The notes under the pieces were generated by a model. The model did no database searches. It was not told the DNA's origin and saw only the letters and a program-made list of their open reading frames with translations. This document shows positions 1 to 5,793 of a DNA stretch of 7,985 bases, piece after piece. The position numbers were made by a program, and so were the translations under genes. The stretch is taken from the NCBI GenBank assembly GCA_016195585.1, contig JACPZJ010000132.1:1-7985 (forward strand), written 5' to 3'. Each line of letters begins with the position of its first letter. Within the stretch, counting starts at the first letter, position 1. The stretch is from Nitrospirota bacterium. Its GTDB lineage: Bacteria; Nitrospirota; CAKKRA01; 9FT-COMBO-42-15.

Positions 1-120
1 AAGTCCATAATCAGGGTAAATCAGACAGGAAAGCATGGCGATGGGAAAATATTTGTATCTCCAATAGAGGGCGCTGTAAAGGTGAGGACAGGCGAAAGGG
101 ATGGAGAGGCGATTGCATAA
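1..120 (+). CDS. P-II family nitrogen regulatory protein, C-terminal fragment (GlnB/GlnK/NifI type)
   Basis: The window opens inside this gene; 39 codons and a TAA stop remain. P-II proteins are small cytoplasmic trimers that bind ATP/ADP and 2-oxoglutarate and control ammonium transport, glutamine synthetase or nitrogenase. The fragment has the family's C-terminal signature: [11 protein letters not shown] at fragment residues 9-19, matching the conserved TGKxGDGKIF block, then VRTGER at 28-33, matching the C-loop RxRTGE nucleotide-binding motif. The first Arg of that motif is Lys here. The uridylylation/T-loop is outside the window, so GlnB, GlnK and NifI cannot be told apart. Lying 163 bp upstream of fdxB-nifB on the same strand, it probably belongs to the nif cluster, where P-II paralogues commonly occur. 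Family assignment is firm; subtype is unknown. Confidence 0.9.
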   Translation, partial: KSIIRVNQTGKHGDGKIFVSPIEGAVKVRTGERDGEAIA

Positions 121-129
121 AAGAAGTTG

Positions 130-149
130 AGAGTTTGTTGAAAAACTCT
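130..149. repeat. small hairpin after the P-II gene
   Basis: AGAGTTT (130-136) and AAACTCT (143-149) form a 7-bp stem with a 6-nt loop, 10 bp after the P-II stop codon. No T-run follows on the + strand, so it is at best a weak terminator or an RNA-stabilising 3' end. On the - strand the stem is followed by a mixed C/T tract. It lies directly beside the larger palindromic element at 164-261 and could be an outer part of it. Confidence 0.4.
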
Positions 150-163
150 AAAATAACCATAAG

Positions 164-261
164 TGTCATTCCCGCATGCTTCCCCGATAGAGGCATTCGG
201 GGACAAGTTTAGCGGGAATCCAGAAAATCTGGATGCCTGACAGAGACATTCAGGCATGACA
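164..261. repeat. composite palindromic element (MITE/REP-like) with TGTCAT...ATGACA ends
   Basis: The 98-bp element is bounded by perfect 6-bp inverted ends, TGTCAT (164-169) and ATGACA (256-261), and is almost entirely paired inside. Arms: ATTCCCGC (168-175) with GCGGGAAT (212-219), enclosing TCCCCGA (181-187) with TCGGGGA (197-203); CCAGA (220-224) with TCTGG (228-232); ATGCCTGA (233-240) with TCAGGCAT (250-257). It has no coding potential. The 'TCATTCCCGC...GCGGGAATCCAG' arrangement is typical of short dispersed palindromes in many bacterial genomes (general knowledge, not searched). It separates the P-II gene from fdxB and ends 8 bp before the fdxB ribosome-binding site, so its transcript could attenuate or stabilise the operon mRNA. 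Confidence 0.75.
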
Positions 262-283
262 GAAAGTTGGAGGAGAAATATTC

Positions 284-562
284 ATGCCACAGATAATCGG
301 TCATACACGGGGCGGTAAAACATGGGTACCCATGTTTATTGAATCCATTGATGTTGAAAAGTGCATTGGCTGCGGCCGGTGTTATAAGGTGTGCGAAAGG
401 GATGTGCTTAAGCTTATAGAGAAGCCTTTTGAGGGAGATGATGAATACGGCGATGACATGGGAAACAAGGTGATGTCTGTTGCAAATCCTGAAAACTGCA
501 TTGGCTGCGAGGCATGCGCAAGGGTCTGCACAAAGAGATGCCATGTGCATATAGAGGTGTGA
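284..562 (+). CDS. fdxB: nif-specific 2[4Fe-4S] ferredoxin (ferredoxin III, FdxB family)
   Basis: This 92-residue cytoplasmic ferredoxin probably carries electrons for nitrogenase or for FeMo-cofactor synthesis. Two cluster motifs are complete: C27-x2-C30-x2-C33-x3-C37 and C72-x2-C75-x2-C78-x3-C82, with an extra Cys at 86. Each motif lacks the usual Pro after the last Cys (Glu38 and Thr83). The motifs are separated by an acidic insertion at about residues 46-62, which together with the N-terminal 'GGxxWxP' segment and the C-terminal CxxxCH ending is typical of the nif ferredoxin III family rather than short clostridial ferredoxins. GGAGGAG at 269-275 lies 8 nt before the ATG. The stop is 1 nt from the nifB start, so the two are probably translationally coupled, as expected for a partner of NifB. 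Length is normal for the family. Confidence 0.92.
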   Translation: MPQIIGHTRGGKTWVPMFIESIDVEKCIGCGRCYKVCERDVLKLIEKPFEGDDEYGDDMGNKVMSVANPENCIGCEACARVCTKRCHVHIEV

Positions 563-563
563 G

Positions 564-1433
564 ATGAATGATATTATGAAAACCCATCCGTGCTTCTCTA
601 GGGAGGCGCATCATAAATACGGAAGGATACATCTTCCTGTTGCCCCTGAATGCAATATCCAGTGCAGATACTGCATAAGAAAATACGACTGCGCAAATGA
701 ATCAAGGCCTGGTGTGTCAAGCAGGGTTCTTGATGTGGATGAGGCAGTGGAGCGTGTGCATGTTGCAGTGGAGAGGGATGAAAGAATAAGAGTCGTCGGC
801 ATTGCCGGGCCCGGCGATCCGCTGTCAAATGACGCTGCATTTGAGGTGATGAGAGTCATTCATAAAAAATTTCCGGAGCTCATCCTCTGCATTTCAACCA
901 ATGGCCTGCTGCTTCCGGATAAACTAAACGAACTTATTGAGGCAGGCCTCAGAAGTTTAACAATCACAATAAATGCAGTAAATGCAGAAACCGCTGCAAA
1001 AATATATTCTCATGCCATCTATAACAATGTTATCTACAGAGGCACGGATGCAGCGGATTTGCTTTTAGGCAATCAATGGCTGGGTTTAAAGATGGCTGTC
1101 GAATCAGGGCTTCTTGTTAAGGTAAATAGCATTTATATCCCAGGCATAAATGATTCAGAGATTCCTGAGATTGCGAGGCTCGCAGGCGGGATGGGCGCAT
1201 CTATAATGAATATTACCAGCATTATCCCGCAGGCTGAATTTAAAGACTTAAAGGGGCCAGGTTATGAGATGATGGCAAAGATGAGGAAGAGATGCTCGCA
1301 GTATATCTCCCAGATGAGCCATTGCAGACAGTGCAGGGCAGATGCATTGGGCGTTCTTGGCGAGGATAGGGATATGGAGCTTGAGATGCTATTTGCAAAA
1401 ATCGGGGATGAATATACTGAGATGATTGTTTAG
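564..1433 (+). CDS. nifB: nitrogenase FeMo-cofactor biosynthesis radical SAM protein NifB, short form without NifX domain
   Basis: NifB is the radical SAM enzyme that fuses two [4Fe-4S] clusters and inserts carbide and sulfur to make NifB-co, the core of FeMo-co. The 289-residue protein begins with the family's HPC motif (8-10). The radical SAM cysteines follow at C30-x3-C34-x2-C37 within CNIQCRYCIRKYDC, then NESRPGV (45-51) and the SAM-binding AGPGDPL (81-87). C254-x2-C257 followed by RADA is the conserved C-terminal NifB motif, with cysteines used as ligands for the substrate clusters. There is no C-terminal NifX/NafY-like domain; this compact form is usual in archaea and many anaerobes. 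Two positions usually Asn in the radical SAM motif are Arg35 and Ile38. The start is 1 nt after the fdxB stop, with GAGG at 554-557; Met5 is a less likely alternative. hesA follows after 12 nt. Confidence 0.96.
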   Translation: MNDIMKTHPCFSREAHHKYGRIHLPVAPECNIQCRYCIRKYDCANESRPGVSSRVLDVDEAVERVHVAVERDERIRVVGIAGPGDPLSNDAAFEVMRVIHKKFPELILCISTNGLLLPDKLNELIEAGLRSLTITINAVNAETAAKIYSHAIYNNVIYRGTDAADLLLGNQWLGLKMAVESGLLVKVNSIYIPGINDSEIPEIARLAGGMGASIMNITSIIPQAEFKDLKGPGYEMMAKMRKRCSQYISQMSHCRQCRADALGVLGEDRDMELEMLFAKIGDEYTEMIV

Positions 1434-1445
1434 CAGAAGAGGAAC

Positions 1446-2276
1446 ATGATGGAAAGCTGTGTCTTAGAAACTGAAGAAATTATTCCTGAATTAAATCCGA
1501 TTGAACTGGAGCGCTGCCGCAGGCAGATGATGCTGCCTGATTTCACATTGGAGCATCAGAAAAGGCTAAAGGCATCAACAGCGCTCATCGCAGGCATCGG
1601 AGGCCTCGGCGGAACCGCTGCAGTCTATCTTGCTGCTGCTGGCATCGGGAAGATGATCTTTGCCCATTACGGAAATCTGACCATCTCAAACATGAACAGG
1701 CAGATATTAATGAAGCACGATTGGATTGGAAAAAGCAGGGTTATGCAGGGAAAGAAAACCATAGAAGAAATAAATCCTGATGTAGAGGTGGAGATATACG
1801 ATGAAAGGACATCAGAGGATAACATTGATAAACTTCTAAGCGGGGTTCAGATAGCAATATCTGCGCGCCCGAATTTTCATGAGCGCCGCATTCTAAACAA
1901 TGCCTGTGTAAGGCAGGGGATTCCAATGATTGAGGCTGCCATGAATGGGATGGAGGGTTATTTATTTAATGTCATCCCCGGCGTAACGCCGTGCCTTAAT
2001 TGTTTGTATCCTGAGGATAATCCTGAATGGGAAGAATTGGGATTTCCTGTTTTAGGCGCTGTGTCAGGCATGCTCGGCTGTCTTATGAGTATAGAGGCAA
2101 TTAAAATATTAACAGGCTATAAAGAACCAATGCTCAACAGGCTCCTCTATTTTGATACTGGAAAAATGGAGTTTAAAGAGTTCAAGGCATATAAAAGGGA
2201 TGATTGCATTATCTGCAGCCGCCTGCCCTTCTCTAAGCATCAGACTCAGATTTTACTAAGAAGAGCATTAGTATGA
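1446..2276 (+). CDS. HesA/MoeB/ThiF-family E1-like protein, nif-associated
   Basis: Members adenylate the C-terminus of ubiquitin-like sulfur carriers (MoaD, ThiS). HesA-type paralogues sit in nif clusters, where a role in metal or sulfur supply has been suggested but not settled. Visible features of the 276-residue protein: Arg26 in RRQ (arginine-finger position), nucleotide loop GIGGLG (50-55), SNMNRQ (81-86), and two CxxC zinc pairs, C183/C186 and C254/C257. There is no rhodanese domain. Aligning by eye with E. coli MoeB without gaps in this stretch, Asp62 corresponds to His74, Lys86 to Arg98 and Mg-binding Asp130 to Pro142, while Arg73 is kept (Arg85). Adenylation may therefore be altered or lost. 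The ATG at 1446 is only 2 nt from the GAAGAGGA ribosome-binding site (1436-1443); Met2 at 1449 is better spaced. It lies 12 nt after nifB. Family is sure, function open. Confidence 0.88.
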   Translation: MMESCVLETEEIIPELNPIELERCRRQMMLPDFTLEHQKRLKASTALIAGIGGLGGTAAVYLAAAGIGKMIFAHYGNLTISNMNRQILMKHDWIGKSRVMQGKKTIEEINPDVEVEIYDERTSEDNIDKLLSGVQIAISARPNFHERRILNNACVRQGIPMIEAAMNGMEGYLFNVIPGVTPCLNCLYPEDNPEWEELGFPVLGAVSGMLGCLMSIEAIKILTGYKEPMLNRLLYFDTGKMEFKEFKAYKRDDCIICSRLPFSKHQTQILLRRALV

Positions 2277-2299
2277 CTACATTGAACTAGATATTTATA

Positions 2300-2378
2300 A
2301 AATCCCCCTGTGTCCCCCTTTTTCAAAGGGGGAGTGGTTTTTTTCCCCTCTTTAGCAAAGAGGGGTTAGGGGAGATTT
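2300..2378. repeat. double-hairpin palindromic element between hesA-like gene and nifV
   Basis: A 79-bp element has imperfect inverted ends, AAATCCCCCT (2300-2309) and AGGGGAGATTT (2368-2378). It contains two perfect 9-bp hairpins with 3-nt loops: TCCCCCTTT (2313-2321) with AAAGGGGGA (2325-2333), and CCCCTCTTT (2345-2353) with AAAGAGGGG (2357-2365). It fills most of the 142-151 bp gap before nifV. Its core hairpin and left end resemble the repeat embedded in the tRNA nucleotidyltransferase gene at about 6975-7077, so both belong to one family. Such C-run/G-run palindromes are widely dispersed in some environmental bacterial genomes (general knowledge, not searched). Confidence 0.8.
2313..2344 (+). 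terminator. possible intrinsic terminator formed by the repeat
   Basis: The 9-bp GC-rich hairpin at 2313-2333 is followed by GTGG and then seven T residues (2338-2344). This is close to a rho-independent terminator for the fdxB-nifB-hesA transcript, although the 4-nt gap before the T-run weakens it. If active, nifV would need its own promoter; I see no convincing one in 2379-2427. Confidence 0.35.
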
Positions 2379-2427
2379 GATAAGTTTTTTGTATTCTTAC
2401 TTATGAACCCATTAATAAGTGAATTAT

Positions 2428-3558
2428 ATGATTACTCTTGTTGATACAACCTTGCGGGATGGAGAGCAGTCGCCCGGAGTTTCCTTTACTGTAAAGGAAA
2501 AGGTAGAGATTGCCAGCCTGCTTTCTTCCATTGGAATAAATGAGATGGAGGTTGGCACCCCTGTTATGGGTGGGAATGAGGCTCAGGCTGTAAAGGAAAT
2601 CATTGGCATGAACCTCCCTTCAAGGATTCTTACATGGAACAGGGTCTTGGAAAGGGATATAGAGGCAGCGCTATCCTGCGGGGCAAAGGCGCTTTATATC
2701 TCATGTCCTGTATCTGACATTCAGATAGAAAAGAAACTTGGAAAGAAGAGGGAGTGGGTAAAGGAGAGATTTTCAAAACTCATCCCTGAGCTAAAAAAAG
2801 AGGGTCTTTATGTGGCCTGCGGCCTTGAGGACGCATCAAGGGCCAATCCACATTTTGTTTTAGAGATATCCTCTCTTCTTGAAGGGCTTGCAGTGGATAG
2901 AATCAGGTTCTGCGATACAGTCGGCATCCTTACGCCTTTCAAGACCTTTGAGCTCATTGGCTTCCTCAGAAAATATATAAAGACACCTTTAGAAATCCAC
3001 ACGCATAATGACTTTGGCCTTGCAACTGCAAATGCTATAGCCGGCGTAAAGGGAGGCGCAGATTATGTGAGTGTTACTGTAAACGGGCTTGGTGAGAGGG
3101 CTGGCAATGCAAGCCTTGAGGAGACTGTTATGGCCCTTGAAAGGCTTGAGGATATAAAAACATCAGTAGATACCACAAGGCTTAAAGAGGTTTCACTCCT
3201 TGTATCGGTCTTATCCGGAAGGCCTGTAGGCTATGGCAAGGCTATTGTCGGTGATTATATCTTTGCCCATGAGTCTGGCATCCATGTTGATGGTGTTATA
3301 AAGGCCCCGGCATGCTATGAGCCTTTTCCTCCAGAAATGGTTGGGGCAGAAAGGCATTATATTATTGGTAAACATTCCGGGATAAGCTCGATTATTTATA
3401 AATTCAAGTCCCTTGGGATCACAATCAATAGAGAGGATGCGGCGATAATGCTCCCTCTTATCAGGAGAATGGCTGAAGAAAAGATGCCCCTTACTGATAG
3501 TGAACTTCCTGACCTTTACATCCCTACCTTAGCAGGCCAAAGGGGTCTTTTTTATTGA
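2428..3558 (+). CDS. nifV: homocitrate synthase NifV
   Basis: NifV condenses acetyl-CoA with 2-oxoglutarate to give homocitrate, the organic ligand of the FeMo-cofactor. In the 376-residue product, DTTLRDGEQSPG (6-17) opens the TIM-barrel active site. HTHND (191-195) holds the metal-binding histidines and GERAGN (222-227) is the conserved DRE-TIM-metallolyase signature. IGKHSG (313-318) lies in the C-terminal part. Length is normal for NifV, and there is no long regulatory LeuA-dimer domain as in isopropylmalate synthase. The nif neighbourhood favours NifV over the related AksA or LeuA. I chose the ATG at 2428 because ITLVDTTLRDGE starts where family members usually do; a GTG at 2419 would add three residues. 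The ribosome-binding site is weak (AAGTGA, 2417-2422). It is separated from the hesA-like gene by the palindromic repeat, so co-transcription is uncertain. Confidence 0.95.
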   Translation: MITLVDTTLRDGEQSPGVSFTVKEKVEIASLLSSIGINEMEVGTPVMGGNEAQAVKEIIGMNLPSRILTWNRVLERDIEAALSCGAKALYISCPVSDIQIEKKLGKKREWVKERFSKLIPELKKEGLYVACGLEDASRANPHFVLEISSLLEGLAVDRIRFCDTVGILTPFKTFELIGFLRKYIKTPLEIHTHNDFGLATANAIAGVKGGADYVSVTVNGLGERAGNASLEETVMALERLEDIKTSVDTTRLKEVSLLVSVLSGRPVGYGKAIVGDYIFAHESGIHVDGVIKAPACYEPFPPEMVGAERHYIIGKHSGISSIIYKFKSLGITINREDAAIMLPLIRRMAEEKMPLTDSELPDLYIPTLAGQRGLFY

Positions 3559-3727
3559 ATGTATAATAGCAGTGCAATTTATCTTTGTTCATTTCTGCAA
3601 CACCTGTCCTCCTTGAAAGCGCAAGGTGTCTGGATAGAGAAATTTGCCTGATGCTGGATGCAATGGATATGTAATTTGAAAACTTAATATCAGCAGGAAA
3701 GGAAACTGTATGGTATGCAGCAATAAC

Positions 3728-4179
3728 TTATTTTTCCAATTTAAATGCAGCAATTACCCTTTCAATCTCATTAATCTTCTTCCGCATGGCAGCCACATCG
3801 TTTGATAACTTCTTTCTGTCTATTTTTTTCTGAGGGAGTTTCCATTCTTTCGCCATATCATCCAGATTTCTAACAGCATCCTGAATCTTTTCTATTCTAC
3901 CGCGAAGTTTGACAATCATGTTATTAAATATCCCGGCAAGGGTAGCAAGCTCATCCTTTGCCCGCAGATATATCTGAAAGGAGAGATTGCCGTTGGCTAT
4001 CTCACGGATGCTCTTTTCTATCCTGTAAAGCGGCCCTGCTATTTTATGTGAAATTAAGAGGGTTATTGTAATGGTGATAATAATTATTATGCCAATTTAA
4101 ATTTTAAGATAAATTTCCCCTGAAATTCTTTTTTTATAAAATAGTGTCTTCTTCTATTAAATATTTTTGCCGTTTCCAT
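3728..4179 (-). pseudogene. decayed copy of the HAMP-domain membrane protein gene (internal deletion and frameshift)
   Basis: Reading leftward from 4179, an ATG with GGAGG 4 nt upstream (4184-4188) starts a 30-codon frame ending in TAA at 4087-4089. Its RHYFIKKEFQGKFILKF matches the N-terminus of the intact HAMP protein encoded at 5061-5648 (IYFIKKEFQTKFIIKF). In another frame, open from 4096 to 3728, a short hydrophobic run is followed by SHKIAGPLYRIEK and a full HAMP domain, then a charged coiled-coil tail that aligns to the end with the intact protein. Between the two blocks this copy has 47 nt where the intact gene has 201, so about 154 nt (TM1, periplasmic loop, most of TM2) is missing and the frame is broken. 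The HAMP frame has no ATG/GTG/TTG before Met60 of that frame (3919). It begins 18 nt after the cytochrome stop, as the former third gene of that operon. Confidence 0.85.
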
Positions 4180-4197
4180 TTTTCCTCCAAAGGCTCC

Positions 4198-5064
4198 TTA
4201 TTTTTTATGACACTCCAAGCATAGGGCACTCCCCTTGTTGTTCATGACGAGCTGTGTCTTTGAGATAGAATATGGGTCATGGCACGAGCCGCAGCCGATC
4301 TTGCCGTCAAAGAATTTTATTGCTGGGTTCAGTTCGCTCATGTGGCGTAATGTTCTGTCATTGGCCTGGGCAGCGGCATAGCTTACTCCAATTGGATGAC
4401 TGCTTGCACCCATCTCTCCATGCTGCCAGATGCCTGCCCCGATGGCTATCGGTGTATCACTGCCCACGGTACCGTCATGGCAGCCGATACATTCAGCAGA
4501 GACAGGGTCTATTGGAGAGTTGCGGTCAATGACCATATATTTTTTAAAACCATGCGCCTCAGAGATAAACTCCCTGTGTGTGGGCTTTATAATCTTTTTC
4601 ATACCTACTGAAAATATTTCTGAACCCTTTTTGCCTTCATCCTGTGCGTGGCAGACAATGCAGAATGTCTTGCCTATTGTATTCCTCCTCAATAGATATG
4701 TTTTATCAGTCAAAATATTTTCTCTGCTCTGGTGTATATTATGGCATGTGGCGCAGGTAATTTCACCTTTTTCATCAAGGGGCATATCCGCAGGCACACG
4801 CATTGAGGGCCTCATGCCTACAGGATGAGAAAGCTGTATATCCTCTTTGTGGCAGCGCTGGCAGAGCCTGTTTATATTATCCACAAATCGCATAGGGGTT
4901 TCTTTCTTTGCGCCATCCACCGGCATAGATACGTGGCATTGTATACATTCCTCAAGACGGAAATGGTGCGGGGGTTCATTTATAATGATAGTATAGGCAA
5001 TGGTATAAAATGCAATGATTAGTAGAAAAATTAGTATAAATGGAATTTTATTCTTTATATTCAT
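4198..5064 (-). CDS. membrane-anchored heptaheme c-type cytochrome
   Basis: The 288-residue protein has seven CxxCH heme-c attachment motifs, with first cysteines at 40, 68, 104, 135, 192, 258 and 282. Residues 7-28 form one uncleaved-looking hydrophobic helix after a short Lys-rich N-terminus, so the heme domain should lie outside the cytoplasmic membrane. Spare histidines suited to bis-His ligation include 80, 111, 163, 171, 215, 223 and 241. The fold looks like a cytochrome c3/nitrate-reductase-associated multiheme type, but I cannot name a specific family. Its ATG overlaps the stop of the upstream HAMP gene (ATGA, 5061-5064) and it has only a weak ribosome-binding site, which suggests coupled translation and a joint function. 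It likely transfers electrons between membrane and periplasmic partners; no catalytic motif is evident. There is no frameshift or truncation. Confidence 0.93.
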   Translation of the reverse strand: MNIKNKIPFILIFLLIIAFYTIAYTIIINEPPHHFRLEECIQCHVSMPVDGAKKETPMRFVDNINRLCQRCHKEDIQLSHPVGMRPSMRVPADMPLDEKGEITCATCHNIHQSRENILTDKTYLLRRNTIGKTFCIVCHAQDEGKKGSEIFSVGMKKIIKPTHREFISEAHGFKKYMVIDRNSPIDPVSAECIGCHDGTVGSDTPIAIGAGIWQHGEMGASSHPIGVSYAAAQANDRTLRHMSELNPAIKFFDGKIGCGSCHDPYSISKTQLVMNNKGSALCLECHKK

Positions 5065-5648
5065 TTTACAGTAAACCTTGATGCCGAGTTGTTTAAATTC
5101 TTTATTTTATTGGAAAGCCTTGCAAACAGCTTGTTTATTTCTCTTTCAGATATCTTTTTATTTTTAATTAGCTGCCCTGCTTCTTCGCTGACCCTTTTTA
5201 CATCATCAAGGTTATTTCTTATATCTATCATATTGCTGCGAAGGCCCTGTGTCATTTTGTTAAGCGCCTCTGCAACCCCTGTTACCTCATCATTTTCCCT
5301 GAGACGGGTTTCAAGCGTCAGATCGCCATTGCCGATTACCTCAGCATTTTTTTCAAGGCGGTAGAGCGGCCCTGCGATCTTGTGGGATGCAAAGAGCGTG
5401 AGGGCTATAGTTACAATGCTGATAACTATGATGGTTATCAGGCCTGTGTACAGAAGATTAATTATAAGTGTATCATTAAGGAGTTTGATGATATTCAGGG
5501 ATTCAAGATAGGTGTTGCCGACACTCTTATTTGTGGAAAAATAAAGTATTACTCCAGAGATTAAGGCGCTTAGAATAACAATAAGACAGAACTTGATAAT
5601 AAATTTTGTCTGAAACTCTTTTTTAATAAAATAGATTTTTCCCATCAT
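5061..5648 (-). CDS. two-TM HAMP-domain protein without output domain
   Basis: From the ATG at 5648 the protein has 195 residues: a basic N-terminus, TM1 (about 20-37), a periplasmic loop of roughly 25 residues, and TM2 (about 65-87). A HAMP domain follows (about 88-138) with SHKIAGPLYRLEK at its start and the Asp120-Glu121 pair typical of HAMP helix 2. A charged tail of about 55 residues is predicted to be a coiled coil. There is no histidine kinase, GGDEF or methyl-accepting signalling domain, so it is not a complete receptor. HAMP domains relay conformational change across membranes. Being co-translated with the heptaheme cytochrome (4-nt overlap), it may be a structural or signalling partner for it. 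A TTG at 5672 would add eight residues, but the ATG has AAAAGG about 9 nt upstream and lies next to the conserved YFIKKEF segment. A broken paralogue lies at 3728-4179. Confidence 0.85.
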   Translation of the reverse strand: MMGKIYFIKKEFQTKFIIKFCLIVILSALISGVILYFSTNKSVGNTYLESLNIIKLLNDTLIINLLYTGLITIIVISIVTIALTLFASHKIAGPLYRLEKNAEVIGNGDLTLETRLRENDEVTGVAEALNKMTQGLRSNMIDIRNNLDDVKRVSEEAGQLIKNKKISEREINKLFARLSNKIKNLNNSASRFTVK

Positions 5649-5688
5649 TTTAATATACCTTTTTTGCCTCAAAATCCTTATAACATTA

Positions 5689-5716
5689 AATTTAGCACAA
5701 GATGGCTATTTGTCAA
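5689..5716 (-). promoter_or_regulatory. sigma70-type promoter for the HAMP-cytochrome operon
   Basis: On the - strand, a perfect TTGACA -35 box (5716-5711) is followed after 16 nt by TAAATT (5694-5689), a 4/6 match to the -10 consensus. Transcription would start at about 5682, some 34 nt before the ATG at 5648, leaving room for its ribosome-binding site. Confidence 0.5.
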
Positions 5717-5739
5717 GGAAGGCAAAATTTATTTATATC

Positions 5740-5768
5740 TTGAAAAAATAGGTGTTGGAAGGCATAAT
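5740..5768 (+). promoter_or_regulatory. sigma70-type promoter for the tRNA nucleotidyltransferase gene
   Basis: TTGAAA (5740-5745, 5/6 match) and CATAAT (5763-5768, 5/6 match) are separated by exactly 17 nt. The predicted start near 5775 gives a leader of about 20 nt carrying GAGGGA (5782-5787) before the ATG at 5794. It is back-to-back with the - strand promoter at 5689-5716. Confidence 0.6.
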
Positions 5769-5793
5769 AAGCCTTAAATATGAGGGATTTTAA

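Noticed and set aside
209..550. 113-codon open frame on the - strand antisense to fdxB
   Set aside because: It overlaps the well-supported ferredoxin gene, resembles no family, and is rich in Cys/His/Leu as expected from antisense of an Fe-S gene.
164..2378. CRISPR-like arrangement from several palindromic repeats
   Set aside because: The palindromes are of two unrelated families, are not regularly spaced, and have no unique spacers or cas genes.
2551..2570. TGGCAC start of a sigma54-like box inside nifV
   Set aside because: It is within the coding sequence and lacks the TTGC element at the required spacing.
3512..3552. Possible terminator at the end of nifV (GACCTTT...AAAGGGGTC then TTTTTT)
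   Set aside because: The stem is imperfect, the loop is long and it lies inside the coding region, so the T-run alone does not support it.
3600..3629. ACACCT...AGGTGT / CCTTG...CAAGG hairpins after nifV
   Set aside because: The stems are only 5-6 bp, mutually exclusive, and no T-run follows on either strand.
4430..4828. 132-codon and overlapping + strand open frames inside the cytochrome region
   Set aside because: They are antisense to a protein with seven perfect heme motifs and have no recognisable domain.
5649..5672. TTG start at 5672 for the HAMP protein
   Set aside because: The ATG at 5648 has a better-placed ribosome-binding site and sits next to the conserved N-terminal segment shared with the decayed copy.
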